Positions 44,991-56,700 of a DNA stretch of 64,000 nt are shown here, piece after piece (within the stretch, counting starts at the first letter, position 1; each line of letters opens with the position of its first letter). The DNA comes from Triatoma infestans (taxonomy: Eukaryota > Arthropoda > Insecta > Hemiptera > Reduviidae), in the NCBI GenBank assembly GCA_011037195.1, contig JAAEAF010014938.1, positions 1 through 64,000 of the forward strand, read 5' to 3'. Made by a program: the position numbers and the translations under genes. The notes under the pieces were generated by a model. That model searched no databases. It was not told the origin of the DNA and saw nothing but the letters and a program-made list of their open reading frames with translations.

Positions 44991-46115
44991 AAAAAAAATT
45001 AATTGAAAAACAAAAATTGATAAGAGGAATAAAATAGAAAATAAAAGTAAACTAGAAATTGTTGATAATTTTTTTGTTTAAAAAAAAAAAAAAAAAAAAA
45101 AATGAGAACACTAATACAAAGAAAGAAAGAAAAATCACAAAGAAGACGGAAGTAAAAAAAAATAAAAAAAAAATATAATAATAAAAAATCGTACTTGTCA
45201 ACAGCAATAACGATATGACGGCAGTCTTGTTTTTTTTTTTATTTTACTAAATGGACTTTATTTTACAAATGACAGCTGTAAGGTCCTTCTTCTGCCTTGC
45301 ATTTTTGTTTTTTTGTTTTTTCACTTTATTTATTTATTTTTATTAGAATTCCTTTTCTTGTTCTACTGATTTGATTATCAGCCAAACTTCTTGTCCCCTT
45401 TCGGAGTAATTTTTTTTTTTTTTAACTTGTTCGCAGTCTTGTAAAATTACAGAGATCAATTTAATATTTTTATCTTACATTACTTTCTTTTTACTTTTTA
45501 TTTTATTTTATTCTTTTTATGAGAGTAAATATTACGATCGTATCAAATTGTCTGCTACAAGTTTTTCACTCGCAAATAAGTTATATGTTTTGAGTATGGA
45601 AATCTGTTATGAAACACTCATACGAATTTCTCTTACTACTGTTAAAATAATTACGTATAAATATAAAATGTGACAAATTCTCTGAAAACTCCCAAAATTT
45701 ATTCATTAATCCTAAAATACGGCGGGGGAGGAGGGAAGGGGAGAAGTACTTAACCAGGCGGCACATTCTAATCCAAAAATGATAAAGTCAATAATATTGA
45801 CCAAACACTTTTGAAAATTATCGCAGACACCACAGAACCATCTAAACATAATTTGTAAAGAATAATTTATTATAGAATTCGCACTTCCCTAAAGACAACA
45901 AAGTCTTTCAAATTTAGCAATGTTTCTATTGTATATTAAATATTATATAAATGACAGAATCAGAATATTGCACTGTAGTGATACTGTTTGGTATTTATCC
46001 GAATTTAAATTTACCGCCATCAGAATATAATAATTTATCAATATCTGTAGGCTGTGTCCTAAATCTAGAGTTGGGGGTAATCCCTTTTATTGGCCTCTCC
46101 ATTCAATCACTAATT
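44991..46115. other. AT-rich, no gene recognised
   Basis: A and T runs (45079-45101, 45231-45240, 45412-45422). A weak R-like stretch (GAAACACTCATACGAATTTC) near 45610. Confidence 0.4.
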
Positions 46116-46119
46116 AACT

Positions 46120-46410
46120 CTCAGACAAGGCGGATGATATGTTGCAGCACATTCTACTTTTACAGTTTAGACCACTTCCGCTTTCCTTAAACGTGAAAAT
46201 CCAAGATTTGGACGCTTCTGGTTTTCCTCGGGATTAGTGTTAATAAGTCAGTCACTCGTATGTACTCAGACAAGGCGGATGGTATGTTGTAGCACATTCT
46301 ACTTGCACAATTTAAACCACTTTCGCTTTCCTTAAACGTGAAAACCCAAGTTCTGCCACTTCTGGTTTTCCTAGGGGTTAGTGTTAATAAGTTGGTCTCT
46401 TGTCGAGTGA
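46120..46410 (+). repeat. Tandem duplication, 145-bp unit, two copies
   Basis: CTCAGACAAGGCGGATG starts at 46120 and again at 46265, followed in both by GTTG(C/T)AGCACATTCTACTT, CTTTCCTTAAACGTGAAAA and TTAGTGTTAATAAGT. Function unknown; the frames across it are not convincing genes. Confidence 0.85.
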
Positions 46411-46411
46411 G

Positions 46412-46975
46412 TTGGTCGCCGGCTTCTCCCGGCCTGCTATAGTTTATTGAACAAGCACAGAGGTCTACTTCCGGTTGCTTCTCCGGCCTTGCAGTTTCCA
46501 GGAGCCCGTTTGAATAATTAATCAAGATTCATCAGCCAAGCAGCAGTGTGTGTGGATCAAGACTCTGGAGTTACAGTCCTCTTCCCTTACCCCCGATATG
46601 GGCTAAGGACACATGAGACTACCTACACTGGTGTTAAGGTTTCTGCGTTTAAAATAAGCGCTATTCCTTTTGGCTTGTTGAAGATAATAAATATTATTGC
46701 TACTAATTTTAAATTTAATTTAATATTCATTTTCGTTCATATTATATTGAGCCTATTTGCTCTCTCCTTTATTCAATATTATTACAGTCCACTTAATATT
46801 TACACCCCATTTTTTTTATTTTCATTTCCTTTTTTTTTATTTAAAAGAGCCCAACAGAGGGACTGGAGAGCCTATCAGAGGCCTGGTTTCACCTTTTTAA
46901 TTTTCTTTTATTTTTATTTATTTCCTGTTTTTCACTAAACAGATACTTTAGAGGAAAGCTAAAACTTTAGAGTTT
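46412..46975. other. No recognised gene; one 130-codon frame
   Basis: An open frame 46546-46938 (+) is Phe/Ile-rich toward its end, reading T-rich DNA. Its first 45 residues have no motif I recognise. Not called as a gene. Confidence 0.35.
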
Positions 46976-46977
46976 AA

Positions 46978-47235
46978 GATCTAGTATTTTATCCGTCGTA
47001 GCATGCATATTTATTTTGTTCCTGGCCGGTTTCGAATTTTCATCAATCGTCAGAGTAAATCTATTCATTTCATGGAGAGAGTTCATTTCAAACGCAATGG
47101 TTTCATTTCACTTGACACTTGTGGTTTGTATGGGCGGAAGGTTATAAGGTTATATTACTGTGTATATTTGTTTATTGACCAAATGGAATTATTATAAATT
47201 ATGATTAGACATTAGAAAATAGTATATAATAAATA
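46978..47235 (-). repeat. Hammerhead-motif repeat, subfamily B, left half of an interrupted unit
   Basis: The minus copy has core CTGACGA (47047-47053 reversed) and GAAAC, but GGCC replaces GGTC at the cleavage side. It continues with TAAGGTTATATTACTG and ends GTATATAATAAATAG. The matching right half is at about 48950-49217, so about 1.7 kb appears to have inserted between them. Confidence 0.6.
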
Positions 47236-47281
47236 GAAATATGTTATATATATATATATTAAAATTTTAAACCAGTTTTTT

Positions 47282-47619
47282 AAGGAACGTCATGGTGAGA
47301 TCTTTTTTGGTACATTGAGTAACTATGTGTTTTACTACTAGTCCTGTTTATTTGTAAAACGAATAGTTTTTGTTACGTTGATAAAAGAAATAACCTCATA
47401 ACTGGGGATTTTTGAGTATTCGTGCTGATTATATTATATGGGTTTGGGACCACGTGGTGCCAAATAGTAAAATTTGTATATATTTGTAATTTATAAATAT
47501 AGATTATTATTATTATTATTATGGTTATTATATTTCGGCTTTGAGTTTAGCCATATTATACAATATGCTTTGACAATAATACTATATACTTTGAATTAGT
47601 ATATTGTCAGTATTGAAAG

Positions 47620-47650
<31 letters not shown>

Positions 47651-47851
47651 CTATGTTTATAAATTACAAATATATACAAATTTTACAATTTGGCACCACG
47701 TGGTCCCAAACCCATATAATATAATCAGCACGAGTACTCAAATTCACCAGTTATATGGTTATTTCTTTTATCAACGTAACAAAAAGAATTCATTCTACAA
47801 ATAACACATAGTTACTCAATTTACCAAAAAAATCTCACCATGACGTATCCT
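47282..47851. mobile_element. Foldback element, about 235-bp arms
   Basis: Left arm 47282-47521 (AACGTCATGGTGAGATCTTT ... GGGTTTGGGACCACGTGGTG ... ATTATTATT) and right arm 47622-47851 (AATAATAAT ... CACCACGTGGTCCCAAACCC ... TCTCACCATGACGTATCCT) are inverted copies with about 90% identity by eye. A 100-bp loop lies between. The arms meet at complementary ATT/AAT microsatellites. No transposase. Confidence 0.85.
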
Positions 47852-47857
47852 AAAAAA

Positions 47858-48550
47858 AAATCTGGTGTGAAACACTCACACAACTTTCTCTTACTCCTGG
47901 TTCTCAAAATTATAATTGACAAAAGTTATAGAATGTGTATACCAAATATAACGAAATTAGTCGAAAACTGAAAAAAACCTGTTCAGTAAAAGCGCACTTC
48001 CGGCTTACAAATTTTCTTAAAACTTGGAATTTAGGCCATCTATTTATTTCTAATTAATTTTGTTTGGATGACAGAATTGTATAATCAACTATGATACCAC
48101 TTTAGAGGAAGCTGTAACCCCATCCTTCCCCTAAAAGTGCCCTTAAATGAATTTTCCCAGAGATATGTTTCAAATAAAAGTTGTAGCTGTTAGTATGTGT
48201 AGTTAATATAGAAAGTTTGAAGAAAATCGTTGGAGCGATTTTTGAGAAAATTGCAATAACCTAAAAAAAACAACAAGTAAAGTGGTACTTCCGGTTGAGG
48301 AATTTTAACAGATGACCCACTGTCGGGACCCATGGTGATACCTAAACGGAATATCAAGTTTGAACTTTCTACGATTTTTCGTTTTTGAGCTATGCTGTTC
48401 ACATACATACACACACAACACACAGAACCATTGCTAAAAACCACTTTTTTGGATCAGGGACCTCAAAACGGATATTTCCGGTGAAAACTCCATATCGAAA
48501 ATTTGACACGATTACAATACTTCCTCTTACTAGGAGTAAGAGAAAGTAAA
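47858..48550 (+). repeat. R repeat, copy with both ends
   Basis: GGTGTGAAACACTCACACAA to CTCTTACTAGGAGTAAGAG with all landmarks. It abuts the foldback on its left. Confidence 0.8.
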
Positions 48551-48728
48551 AACTATAAAGTGGTACTTCCGGTTGAGGAATTTTGACAGATAACGTATTG
48601 TCAGATCCCATGGTGATAACTAAACGGAAAATCGAGTTTCAACTTTCTATGGTTTTTCGATTTTGAGCTACGCTGTTCACATACACACACACACACAGAC
48701 CTCTTACTAGGAGTAAGAGAAAGTAAAA
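48551..48728 (+). repeat. R repeat, tandem 3' part
   Basis: AAAGTGGTACTTCCGGTTGA, CTAAACGGAAAATCGAGTTT, a CA run, then CTCTTACTAGGAGTAAGAG again: a second 3' module directly following the previous copy. Confidence 0.75.
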
Positions 48729-48949
48729 ACTGAATAAAAACAATTTTAATATATATAAAAACTTTCTATTAAATAAGATTGTAATAATTGAAACGGTTTT
48801 TTCCCTTGATAATGTGACACATGCAGTGTTTGAAACGTCGCGATATAAAAATGTAAATTCTTTCAAGCAAAATAAAAATAATTAAGGCTGTAACTGAGGT
48901 TCATTCCTAATTCCTTTTACAAAACTTAATACATAAGATATAAAAACCA

Positions 48950-49217
48950 CCATAAATCTACACCACAAAAATTATAATAAATGGCATAATTTGAAGGATT
49001 CTTTATAACTTAATTCTTAATACTGGTGTTAATTTATCAAGTCATTTTTGTTAGTAGGGAGGGGTGATAAGAAATTTCAGGAGTATACTATGGTAATAGG
49101 AATAGTTTCAAGAAAGGCCATGCAAAGTTTTAAGGGTACTGGTCAGGATCAAAATAAATATGCATGCTACAACGGATAAAATACCAGATGTTATGCAGCA
49201 TTGCGGACCCATCTGCA
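48950..49217 (+). repeat. Hammerhead-motif repeat, subfamily B, right half of an interrupted unit
   Basis: Its central part matches 51960-52170 (CTTTATAACTTAATTC, TTATCAAGTCATTTTTGTTA, ATTTCAGGAGTATAC). The tail is AATATGCATGCTACAACGG...ATGCAGCATTGCGGACCCAT. The hammerhead core itself is deleted here. Confidence 0.55.
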
Positions 49218-49239
49218 TTCAACAATGCAGTTTAAGAAG

Positions 49240-49395
49240 TAAAAAAAAAAAAATATCATTGAAGTCGTTTTCAGAAAAATCGCCAAAACTGAGAAAAAAG
49301 AAGATAGAAGAATTCCGGTGAATACTAAATTTCGAAAATATGACACCATAAAATTGTAATAATTCCTCTTACTAGAGTAACGGTAAGTAAAAGAA
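49240..49395 (+). repeat. R-like fragment
   Basis: TCATTGAAGTCGTTTTCAGA, TTCCGGTGAATACTAAATTT, ACTAGAGTAACGGTAAGTAA. Confidence 0.5.
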
Positions 49396-49479
49396 TAGCT
49401 TTCATCCAATAGCTGTTTGTCTGTATGTGTGAACAACAGAAAACCGTTAACCGTCAACGTTCAACGTACTTCGTTTCTC

Positions 49480-49680
49480 AATACCGTCACTCTGCCAGTC
49501 CATCTAACATTCTCTTCTCACACTACCATAATCCCACTCTAAAATGTTATAGTAAGTGTACAGTCCGTGCAGTGTTAATTGATCGCATCAATACAAACAA
49601 TTGATCAGTAAGTTTAACTAAACTTAAACCAATTTGTTTCTCTTCTGACCAACCCTCAAATCACATCCGCTATATAACTA
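49480..49680 (+). mobile_element. Solo LTR, family 1, 3' part only
   Basis: The downstream region CTGCCAGTCCATC, TAAGTGTACAGTCCGTGCAG, then TTTCTCTTCTGACC and CATCCGCTATATA, parallel to the ends of the other copies. The promoter module is missing. Confidence 0.55.
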
Positions 49681-49784
49681 TGTATTCACAAACCTGTTAC
49701 ATTTATTTGAAACAGTGAATGATCGGACAAGATTATTACTCACAGCAGGTTATTGTTCACAGCACCCGAACAGATGTCCTTTGA

Positions 49785-50125
49785 ACATCCGTTCTACAAA
49801 ATCTCCATCAGGTTAAGATCCCTAGGAATCCCAATATCATGACAGGCTCTGACAGGAAGATATATCCCCCTCCTCCACCTTGTAGCTACCCAGGTTCTTG
49901 AATCTTTTCTGAGTGGCAGCCTCGCAGTCTGTTAGGAGATGTAATGGAATTTCCTCCAACTCCTCACAGAAACTGCATGAGCTGTCACTTTACAAACCCA
50001 GTTTCACCAGGTGTCCTCTAAGTCGGCAATGCCCCATGAGGAAACCCGTAAGAACGCGGAGCTTGTTCTGGCTCAATCCGATGCAGGCCATTATCCTAGT
50101 TATAATAGTTGGTTATAACAATCTG
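49785..50125 (-). pseudogene. LINE family L, zinc-binding tail fragment
   Basis: Minus-strand translation gives IGLSQNKLRVLTGFLMGHCR, LRGHLVKLGL, CSFCEELEEIPLHLLTDCEA and RFKNLGSY, the same tail domain as at 21.4 and 39.6 kb. One stop and truncated ends; no RNase H or RT remains. Confidence 0.7.
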
Positions 50126-50129
50126 AGCG

Positions 50130-51685
50130 AGTAATAAAAGCGTAAGATGGGATAAAGTTGTAGCAGATACAAGGGATATTTAGAATCCTTGATTGTCAAT
50201 ATAATAACTCGAAGGAAATCTTTCATAAGATCTCCCAAAAATAACCGAAGCTCCTAAAACTTCTCATTTCTGTGTGAGCACTTTCCTAGTTCGATTCGAA
50301 TTGATCCGAAACAATGGAAAACTAACTGTAGCTTAGTAGTTTTGAATTAACAGAATCCTTTTCTGCTGTTTCGCTTATATATATGCGAAGTTTATAACCA
50401 TCTGCTGTAATTACTTCACGATTTCTAAATCTTGTTACTTGGTTCTCCATTCTTCACAGCTGTGAAGCCATTTGCGTTGCCCAATGTTTGCGTAACGATG
50501 AAAAGAAGTTTCTGGTCTCTTTTGCCATTTTTTTCTCACAATAATAAAATCTTGCAGCGATCGTGGCAGATTTTCGGTAATGGATTTTTTTCACTGTTTC
50601 GAAAGTTTGAAATAAATATGCAATATTTCCTGTTTTTTAGCATTAAGAGGAAACTATGTATTAGTCAAGAAATTGTACATTTAAAAGTATCCATTGAAAG
50701 GATGACCTTGATTCTTCAATTAGTAGTTATGATCGTTGTCCAATAAAAATATAAATTATCCAGCACAAATTATTGCAAGGTTTATGGATTTTATAATCAG
50801 AAGGTAATAAAATTCAGATCTTAGATTGTGGGTGTATTTAAATTACATAGTTCCATTAAAATAGATAATAAAATTAAAAACAGTAAGTTACATTATAAAA
50901 TGTAAATAAAATAAATAATAACAATAAAATAAGATTTTATTCGAGAAGTAATATAGTTATCAACTTCGGTACACTCCACTTAGATTAACAATGTAAGGTG
51001 TGAACACTCACACAGTAAATAACACTTTTCTTCTTTTTTTTAACGAGGCTATGCCCTCGGGATATTTAATATAGTTCAAATATAACACACTGTATTATCT
51101 TAACGAGCAAAAGTTACATTTGTCTTTTAAAGTTATCTCTATTATATCGTTTGTTTCAACGAATAGAAATATCATGACGTAGATTAAACAAAAATGAAAC
51201 ATGTTCAATTTGTATTTATTTATATATATTTATACTTTTTTTTTAAAAATAAGAGTAAATATTTTCTCTGCATTATGTGTACATTTTCTTAATTAACATT
51301 GGGACCCCTTTTTAGATAATTAATTTTTTTATTTTCTATTTCACTCACTGTATGTATGGAATGAGTGCCAAAGCATGTTGGCGTGGAAAGGAACGAGATA
51401 ATCAACATTCTGGCAAAGGAAGGCGCAGTAATTCCTTCATAGGGGGCCAGATCTCTTTTATAGAATAAGTAAGTTTCTTTGAAAAGAGCTCAGAAAGGAG
51501 TAGGAAGTCAAGACAGCAGCCCGGCTCTGAAGAACTCTCGTAAAATAAGTCCTGCCATCTACGACCGGAAAATTTAAAAGCGTGCATTGTGGAAAAATAG
51601 GCTTCGTCGTACGTATGCATTGTAGTCTTAGGGAGATCTCAGGAAGCTGGGCCTAGAAATTGATAAGCATTTGCATATTGAAAAT
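50130..51685. other. No gene recognised
   Basis: A 104-codon frame at 50432-50746 (+) has no motif and is Phe-rich; not called. A GTGTGAACACTCACACAG stretch near 51000 resembles the R 5' end. Confidence 0.4.
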
Positions 51686-51689
51686 ATGG

Positions 51690-52500
51690 CTGGGTCTGCA
51701 AAATGCTGGATAAGATTCGGTATTTTATCCGTCATAGCATGCATATTGGTTTTGTTCCTAACCGGTTTCGGATATTCATCCCATTGTCAGAACAAATTTA
51801 CTAAGTTCGTGTAGAGAATTCACTTCAACGAAATGTTTCTGTTGACTCACACTTGTTGGTTGTATATATGTGGAAAGGTTATAAGGTTATGTTGCTACTA
51901 AATGTGTGTGTTTCATGACAAAGTGAAATTATTATAAATTGTGATTAGGCATTAGAAAATAGTGTATAATAAATAGCATGTTCTGGAAGAATACTTTATA
52001 ACTAAATTTTAAGACGGTTGTTAAGCATGCTCAGTGTTTTATCAAGTCATTTTCATGGGGGCGGATATAAGTTATTTCAGGAGCACACTGCACTAGTAAG
52101 ATTAGATAAATTTTAAGGAAAGGCAATTAATGGATGAATTTTAAAGAAAGGCAATGCTAAGTTTATGGACAGTGAAAAGTTTCTACAAGTAAGAAATAAA
52201 TGTGAAAAAGAAGCAGGGTTAATATAAGAGGACATGTAAGCAAATTGATATGTAAGAAGGTTACCACAAACAGCAAATTGGAGATGAGTTTCAATTAGTA
52301 ATAAAGGAAATCAAATGTGTGCGTTATTATTATTATTAGTAACATAACCTTCCCACATATATACAACCAACAAGTGTGACTGTAACAGAAACATTTCGTT
52401 CTATACACGAACCTGGTGAATTTGTTCTGACGATGGATGAATATCCGAAACCGGTCAGGAACAAAACCAATATGCATGCTATGACGGATAAAATACTGGA
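51690..52500. repeat. Hammerhead-motif unit, subfamily B, complete inverted pair with spacer
   Basis: The minus copy (51690-about 51960, core decayed to CTGACAA) and the plus copy (about 52320-52500, core intact) are separated by about 360 bp of AT-rich, non-coding sequence. It is the only unit here with both copies and the full spacer. The half-units at 47 and 49 kb match it. Confidence 0.7.
52420..52470 (+). ncRNA. Hammerhead-ribozyme-like motif (subfamily B)
   Basis: TTTGTT-CTGACGA (52427-52433), stem-loop GGAT-GAAT-ATCC, CGAAAC, CGGTC, then AGGAACAAA, which can pair with the upstream TTTGTTC. All core positions are present, with the extra U after the core A. Confidence 0.5.
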
Positions 52501-52689
52501 AATTTGCATATTCTTTGGGGGTAATAGAGGAGACTCAATTTCATTTTCTTAGAGAGTATGATGCTATTATCTAGAGAAATTTTATAATCTTGGTTGTCCA
52601 GTCACAGTGCCATGAAACCCTTATAGGGGTTAAAAAGAAAAATAAGGAGAAAGTACTGTGAACTGAATGAATTGTAGAATATATCAGAA

Positions 52690-52870
52690 TTGTATTTTAT
52701 AAAGCTGTAATCATTTTTCGAAATTTGGAAGCGGTGCTTTAGAGAAAATAGAGAAAAGCTGTGAGGTGTTAGTCCCTTAGGAACTCTCACTTTTCTTTTA
52801 CATGTCACACAAATTCCTCGGAAAATGGCTAAACTCAATTTTTATTGAAAAAATATTTTAAATAAAAGTA
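52690..52870 (-). repeat. R-like fragment (left of an insertion)
   Basis: The AATATTTTAAATAAAAGTAG block (about 52851) is on the plus strand of R, with diverged sequence before it; the strand of the earlier part is uncertain. Confidence 0.4.
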
Positions 52871-52881
52871 GATACGTCTGT

Positions 52882-53250
52882 ACAGGATGTTTTGAGAAGG
52901 AATGAAAGCGGGGTGTAACGATTTGCAAAGGAAGGCAAATCAACCCACCTTCTCCCACCGGACAGACACACGGGAGAGATTATCTACGCAAATCCTTGAC
53001 TACTAAGAAACTATTCCTCAGCTCGTGAGTACGGGGCAACATTCCCGTCGAGTTTGCTCACAAACCCTTGGTCCTATTTTATAGAGGAGACCTGTGTCTC
53101 CTTATATTTAACCACCTTCAATGGTCATTGGTCCGGCTAATGTACAAGCGTGAACCTGCTAACAACACCTACAGTTTTACCACACCGCCATCCTAGCACA
53201 GCTTGGACCTACCATGCCATTCTTGATGCAGAGATTATTCAATATTCACA
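52882..53250. mobile_element. Unclassified 370-bp insertion with 12-bp flanking duplication
   Basis: AGATACGTCTGT occurs at 52870-52881 and again at 53251-53262, and R-type sequence continues on both sides, so the segment between looks inserted. It contains a TATA-like CCTATTTTATAGAGGAGACC and CTTATATTTAACC. It has no poly(A), tRNA-like boxes or terminal repeats that I can identify. Confidence 0.55.
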
Positions 53251-53262
53251 AGATACGTCTGT

Positions 53263-53425
53263 TCAGTTAGCATCCACCAAAGTTTAAGTGAACACTCGTT
53301 TTAGCCGTTTTTTTTTTAAGAAAATCCCCAAAAAGTTTTAAAAACCCTATTTCGTAAAGTCGTACTTTTGGTTAATTTGATTTTCTACAAATTTATATAA
53401 TTCTAGCAATCTTACTTGAAGAGTA
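53263..53425 (+). repeat. R-like fragment (right of the insertion)
   Basis: AAGTTTAAGTGAACACTCGT, GAAAATCCCCAAAAAGTTTT, AAGTCGTACTTTTGGTTAAT. Confidence 0.5.
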
Positions 53426-53429
53426 ACAG

Positions 53430-55150
53430 AGACTAATAAAACGGCTAAAAAGTAAAAAAAAAAAAAAATAAATAAATAAATTCAATTGAGATAGAAATTA
53501 TTAAACTGGTAATTTGAAACAGGAAAATTACAAGCAGTACAATATTTTTTATATTATAGCAAAATTTTGATAAAAGACAGATATTGTCAATTTATATTAT
53601 AAGGTAGGCCCCTTCCTAGGTATGTTGAGAAAAATAGAACTTAGTAGCGAACAGACGTTGCTAGTTAAATAAGACGGAAATGTAAACCTCCAAGGTATTG
53701 TTATATATCTTGTTACTGATTACATGGTGAATTACAAGTTTCTACTTTTATTACTTGTTATTTTTTTTTTTTTTTTGTTCTTATTACCTTCATATACATA
53801 CATTTAATTTAATTGAAAAAAAGCAAAAAAAATATAAATAAATAAATTGTACAAATAAAAACACTAAACAGTTCTTTTTTTAAAAAAAAACAAACAAACA
53901 AACAAAAGCTCATTCCTGGTAGCGAAAAAATGTACTAAAAGTTTCTTTTAATAAGCTGTAATGTTATGGTGTGGATGTGTGTAGGTTGTGTTGTGAGCGT
54001 TTTAGTGAAAAGGGTTTGTAATTATGTTTGAGATAGAAGTAAGAAAGCACCACTGATTATAAAATAAATATATTTTCTAACTGAATTTAAATAGCTTTGT
54101 AATATCACAGCGATTGAGTATAAATCAATTAATTAATCTAGATTAAATGCTAAACTCTTGCTTTAACTTATAACTGGCACTGATACTAGGAAGAGCAATT
54201 CCTGAAGTGTTCTGGCTTTGGAAGTAGAATGCTTTGGAAGCAGTATTACGACTGTATGGTTTGAAGGCTGAGTTAAGACCGTCTACTCTTTACTCTTTTA
54301 AAGCTGAAGGCTCTCTTCTTTGGAATTGCTCTCTCTCTCGCGGGGGAATTCTCTTATACAAAAGAGTTACCCTAACGGGATTTAGTGCCTTTGTTTTCTT
54401 AATAGCAATGACCAGATTTAATATACCTGGTTCTAAAATACACACTTTTTGAAGGTAAATTCACAGCGCTAAAATAATTATAAAATATTAACAAAAATAC
54501 AATTTTGGATACTATAAAATATTCAGAAACTTTAAACTATTATTTCTAGATTTTGTTCTTCTACTAAAAAGCCATCAATTTTCTTTTACCAAACTTATTG
54601 GATACGCAATAGGATAAATGTTCTTTTTTTTTAAAGTCATCTATCTTATAAAAAGAAAAGTGTTTAGGAGATGTAATAGGAATTTAAACTGAAACCATTC
54701 CTTATGGCCTGTTCAAGGCAAATCCAATCTTATTACCCGATATCCCTCCCGCCCCCAATCTACCCTAATTCTCACAACTGAATCTCATTTTCTATGATGA
54801 ATTGTTATTTATTTGCTCTCTCTTGTACTAATTTTTTTTTTTTTTTAACCAATATTATTCAATGTTCTATTATTAAATTAAAATGATTAGTATAATTAGC
54901 TTTATTTATATCTGGGAATAAATTTCTTAATAATACTGAGATATATCGTGATTGAAATAAACATATAAAACTAACTATTTGCACTTTATACAAATTTATG
55001 TCCACCAACTTTGTGAAGAGAAAAAGAGTACGTTTGAAGTTAGAGTGACCGAGCGTAAAGTGATGATTTAGGTTGATTAAGAAGTGGATTGGTAGTGTTG
55101 GTTGATGAAAGTCACTTGAAAAGCGGTGAATGACTGGTAAGAACTCTTGC
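53430..55150. other. AT-rich, no gene recognised
   Basis: A/T runs and short frames without motifs. 54180-54380 has a less AT-rich stretch with CTCTCTCTCGCGGGGG, unassigned. Confidence 0.4.
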
Positions 55151-55157
55151 ATGTACT

Positions 55158-56610
55158 GTAATGGAATCCGAAGAGAGCGGAGAAGCACACATTAAATGAA
55201 TCAAAATTTAGCTACACCCTACCTATGCCAGGCTAGGAAGAGAGTGAAGATTCATATAAATAGAGTGACAGCAGAATAGTTTACAACAGTTTTACGACAA
55301 TTTACAACCCGGAAGTAGCTAAAAGTAAGCGTGGTGTCCCGCAGGGATCTGTTTTGGGACCACTTTTATTTTTATTGTATATCAATGAAGTGGGAATAAT
55401 TTTTCCCAAAAGAAATATTTTGTATGCTGACGACACGACGCTCATTGCCAAAGGAAGGGATTTAAAAACGGTAACAGAGAGAACACAAACAAACATTTCA
55501 TGTTTGAAAAAGTGGTTGGAGGAAAATAAGCTGATTCTCAATGATAGCAAAACAAAGAATATGGCCTTCAGTATTCGTAAAGAAGGGGAACAGAATGACA
55601 CGATAGTGTTTCTGGGGATTACATTGGACAGTCAGCTATCTTGGAAAATCCATATTGACTCTCTGAGTAATAGACTATCTCAGATAGTCTACTTACTAAG
55701 GAAATTACGAGATGAAGTTCCTTTGGAAGTATTGAGGATGACTTATTTTGCGTTATTCCATGCCAGAATGAGCTATGGAGTGGAGCTATGGGGATCCTCA
55801 TCTGATACTGTAAAAATTTTTAAAGTGCAAAAAAGAGCGATTAAAACTATGTCGAAAAAAAAGCTACATGAAAGTGGAAGACCACTCTTTCAAAAGCTAC
55901 AAATTATGACTCTGCCTTCTTTGTACATATACAAGCTGGCCTTAAGGCAAAAAAGAAATAAAGATGTAGTGACCAGAGGAAATTAGCACCAGTATAACAT
56001 AAGAAGCAAAGAAAATATTGACTTACCTATGACAAGGTTAAAGAAAACAGAATGGCTTCCAAATGTCGTTTCAATAAGAATTTTTAATAAAATCCCAGTG
56101 AATATAAGACAGTTGGAAATAAGAAAATTTGAGATGATTTTGAAAAAGTTTGTAATTTCCAACTGTTTTTATAGTGTAAAAGAATTCACTGATACAAACT
56201 GGAGCATTAACGACTTTAAACTAAAGTGAATAGCTTGATATTTGTTTATTTGGTGGTTAGAGTTCAGTGCTGATTTAGTTTACATAATACTATAGTTATT
56301 GTAAATATTTTATACATTCTTATGAAGTATTGTTCTTGACGTGCCGTTTGTATTTGTTATGTTCAGGTTGAAATAAATAAATAAATAAATAAAAACCAGT
56401 CAGCAAACTATCTACTACTACTTTCTCATTACTCAGCCAGTCTGTCTCTTTATATTTCTCTAGCTACCTAACTTCTATTTTACTGTAAAGTATTTGACAG
56501 TTTGTGTGTTCTATTTATTTATACGGTGTTCAGCATATCATCTAGTTTATCTTTTCTAAAATCCATTTCCTCCAATTCTGACTCTCCTTTTCTCATAATA
56601 TCCATTATAT
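55158..56610 (+). mobile_element. Solo LTR, family 1, interrupted by a LINE
   Basis: Left part: TGTAATGGAATCC, AGCGGAGAAGCAC, TATA-like TTCATATAAATAGAG (about 55252-55266), ACAGTTTTACGACAATTTAC. The right part resumes at about 56395: CCAGTCAGCAAAC, CAGCCAGTCTGTCTC, GTAAAGTATTTGACAGTTTG, ending ATCCATTATA. No matching flanks were found. Confidence 0.7.
55307..56394 (+). pseudogene. 5'-truncated non-LTR retrotransposon RT (Jockey superfamily)
   Basis: From KRGVPQGSVLGPLLFLLYIN (palm motif B, about 55328-55387) through NILYADDTTLIA (catalytic YADD, about 55420-55455), FLGITLDSQLSWKIHIDSLS, MSYGVELWGSS and VQKRAIKTM, one open frame runs to a stop at 55986. After it the protein continues in the same style (MTRLKKTEWLPNVVSIRIFN...KEFTDTNWSINDFKLK) to 56229. 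The 3' end has an (AAAT)n tail at about 56370-56394. Only one stop breaks about 290 codons, so this is a younger insert than most here, placed inside a solo LTR. Clade within the Jockey superfamily is uncertain. Confidence 0.8.
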
Positions 56611-56700
56611 AGTTCTAACGGTCGATTTCCTAGTGTAGCTTAGCTTGGTGTACAACTCCCTGGACTGAAAAAAGAGCATCGTTTACAGATAGCTACTGAA

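Noticed and set aside
46546..46938. 130-codon open frame as a possible gene
   Set aside because: The second half simply reads T-rich DNA; no domain seen.
48513..48550. Helitron 3' end (hairpin near the terminus of R)
   Set aside because: The hairpin is real, but no CTRR end or AT insertion site could be shown.
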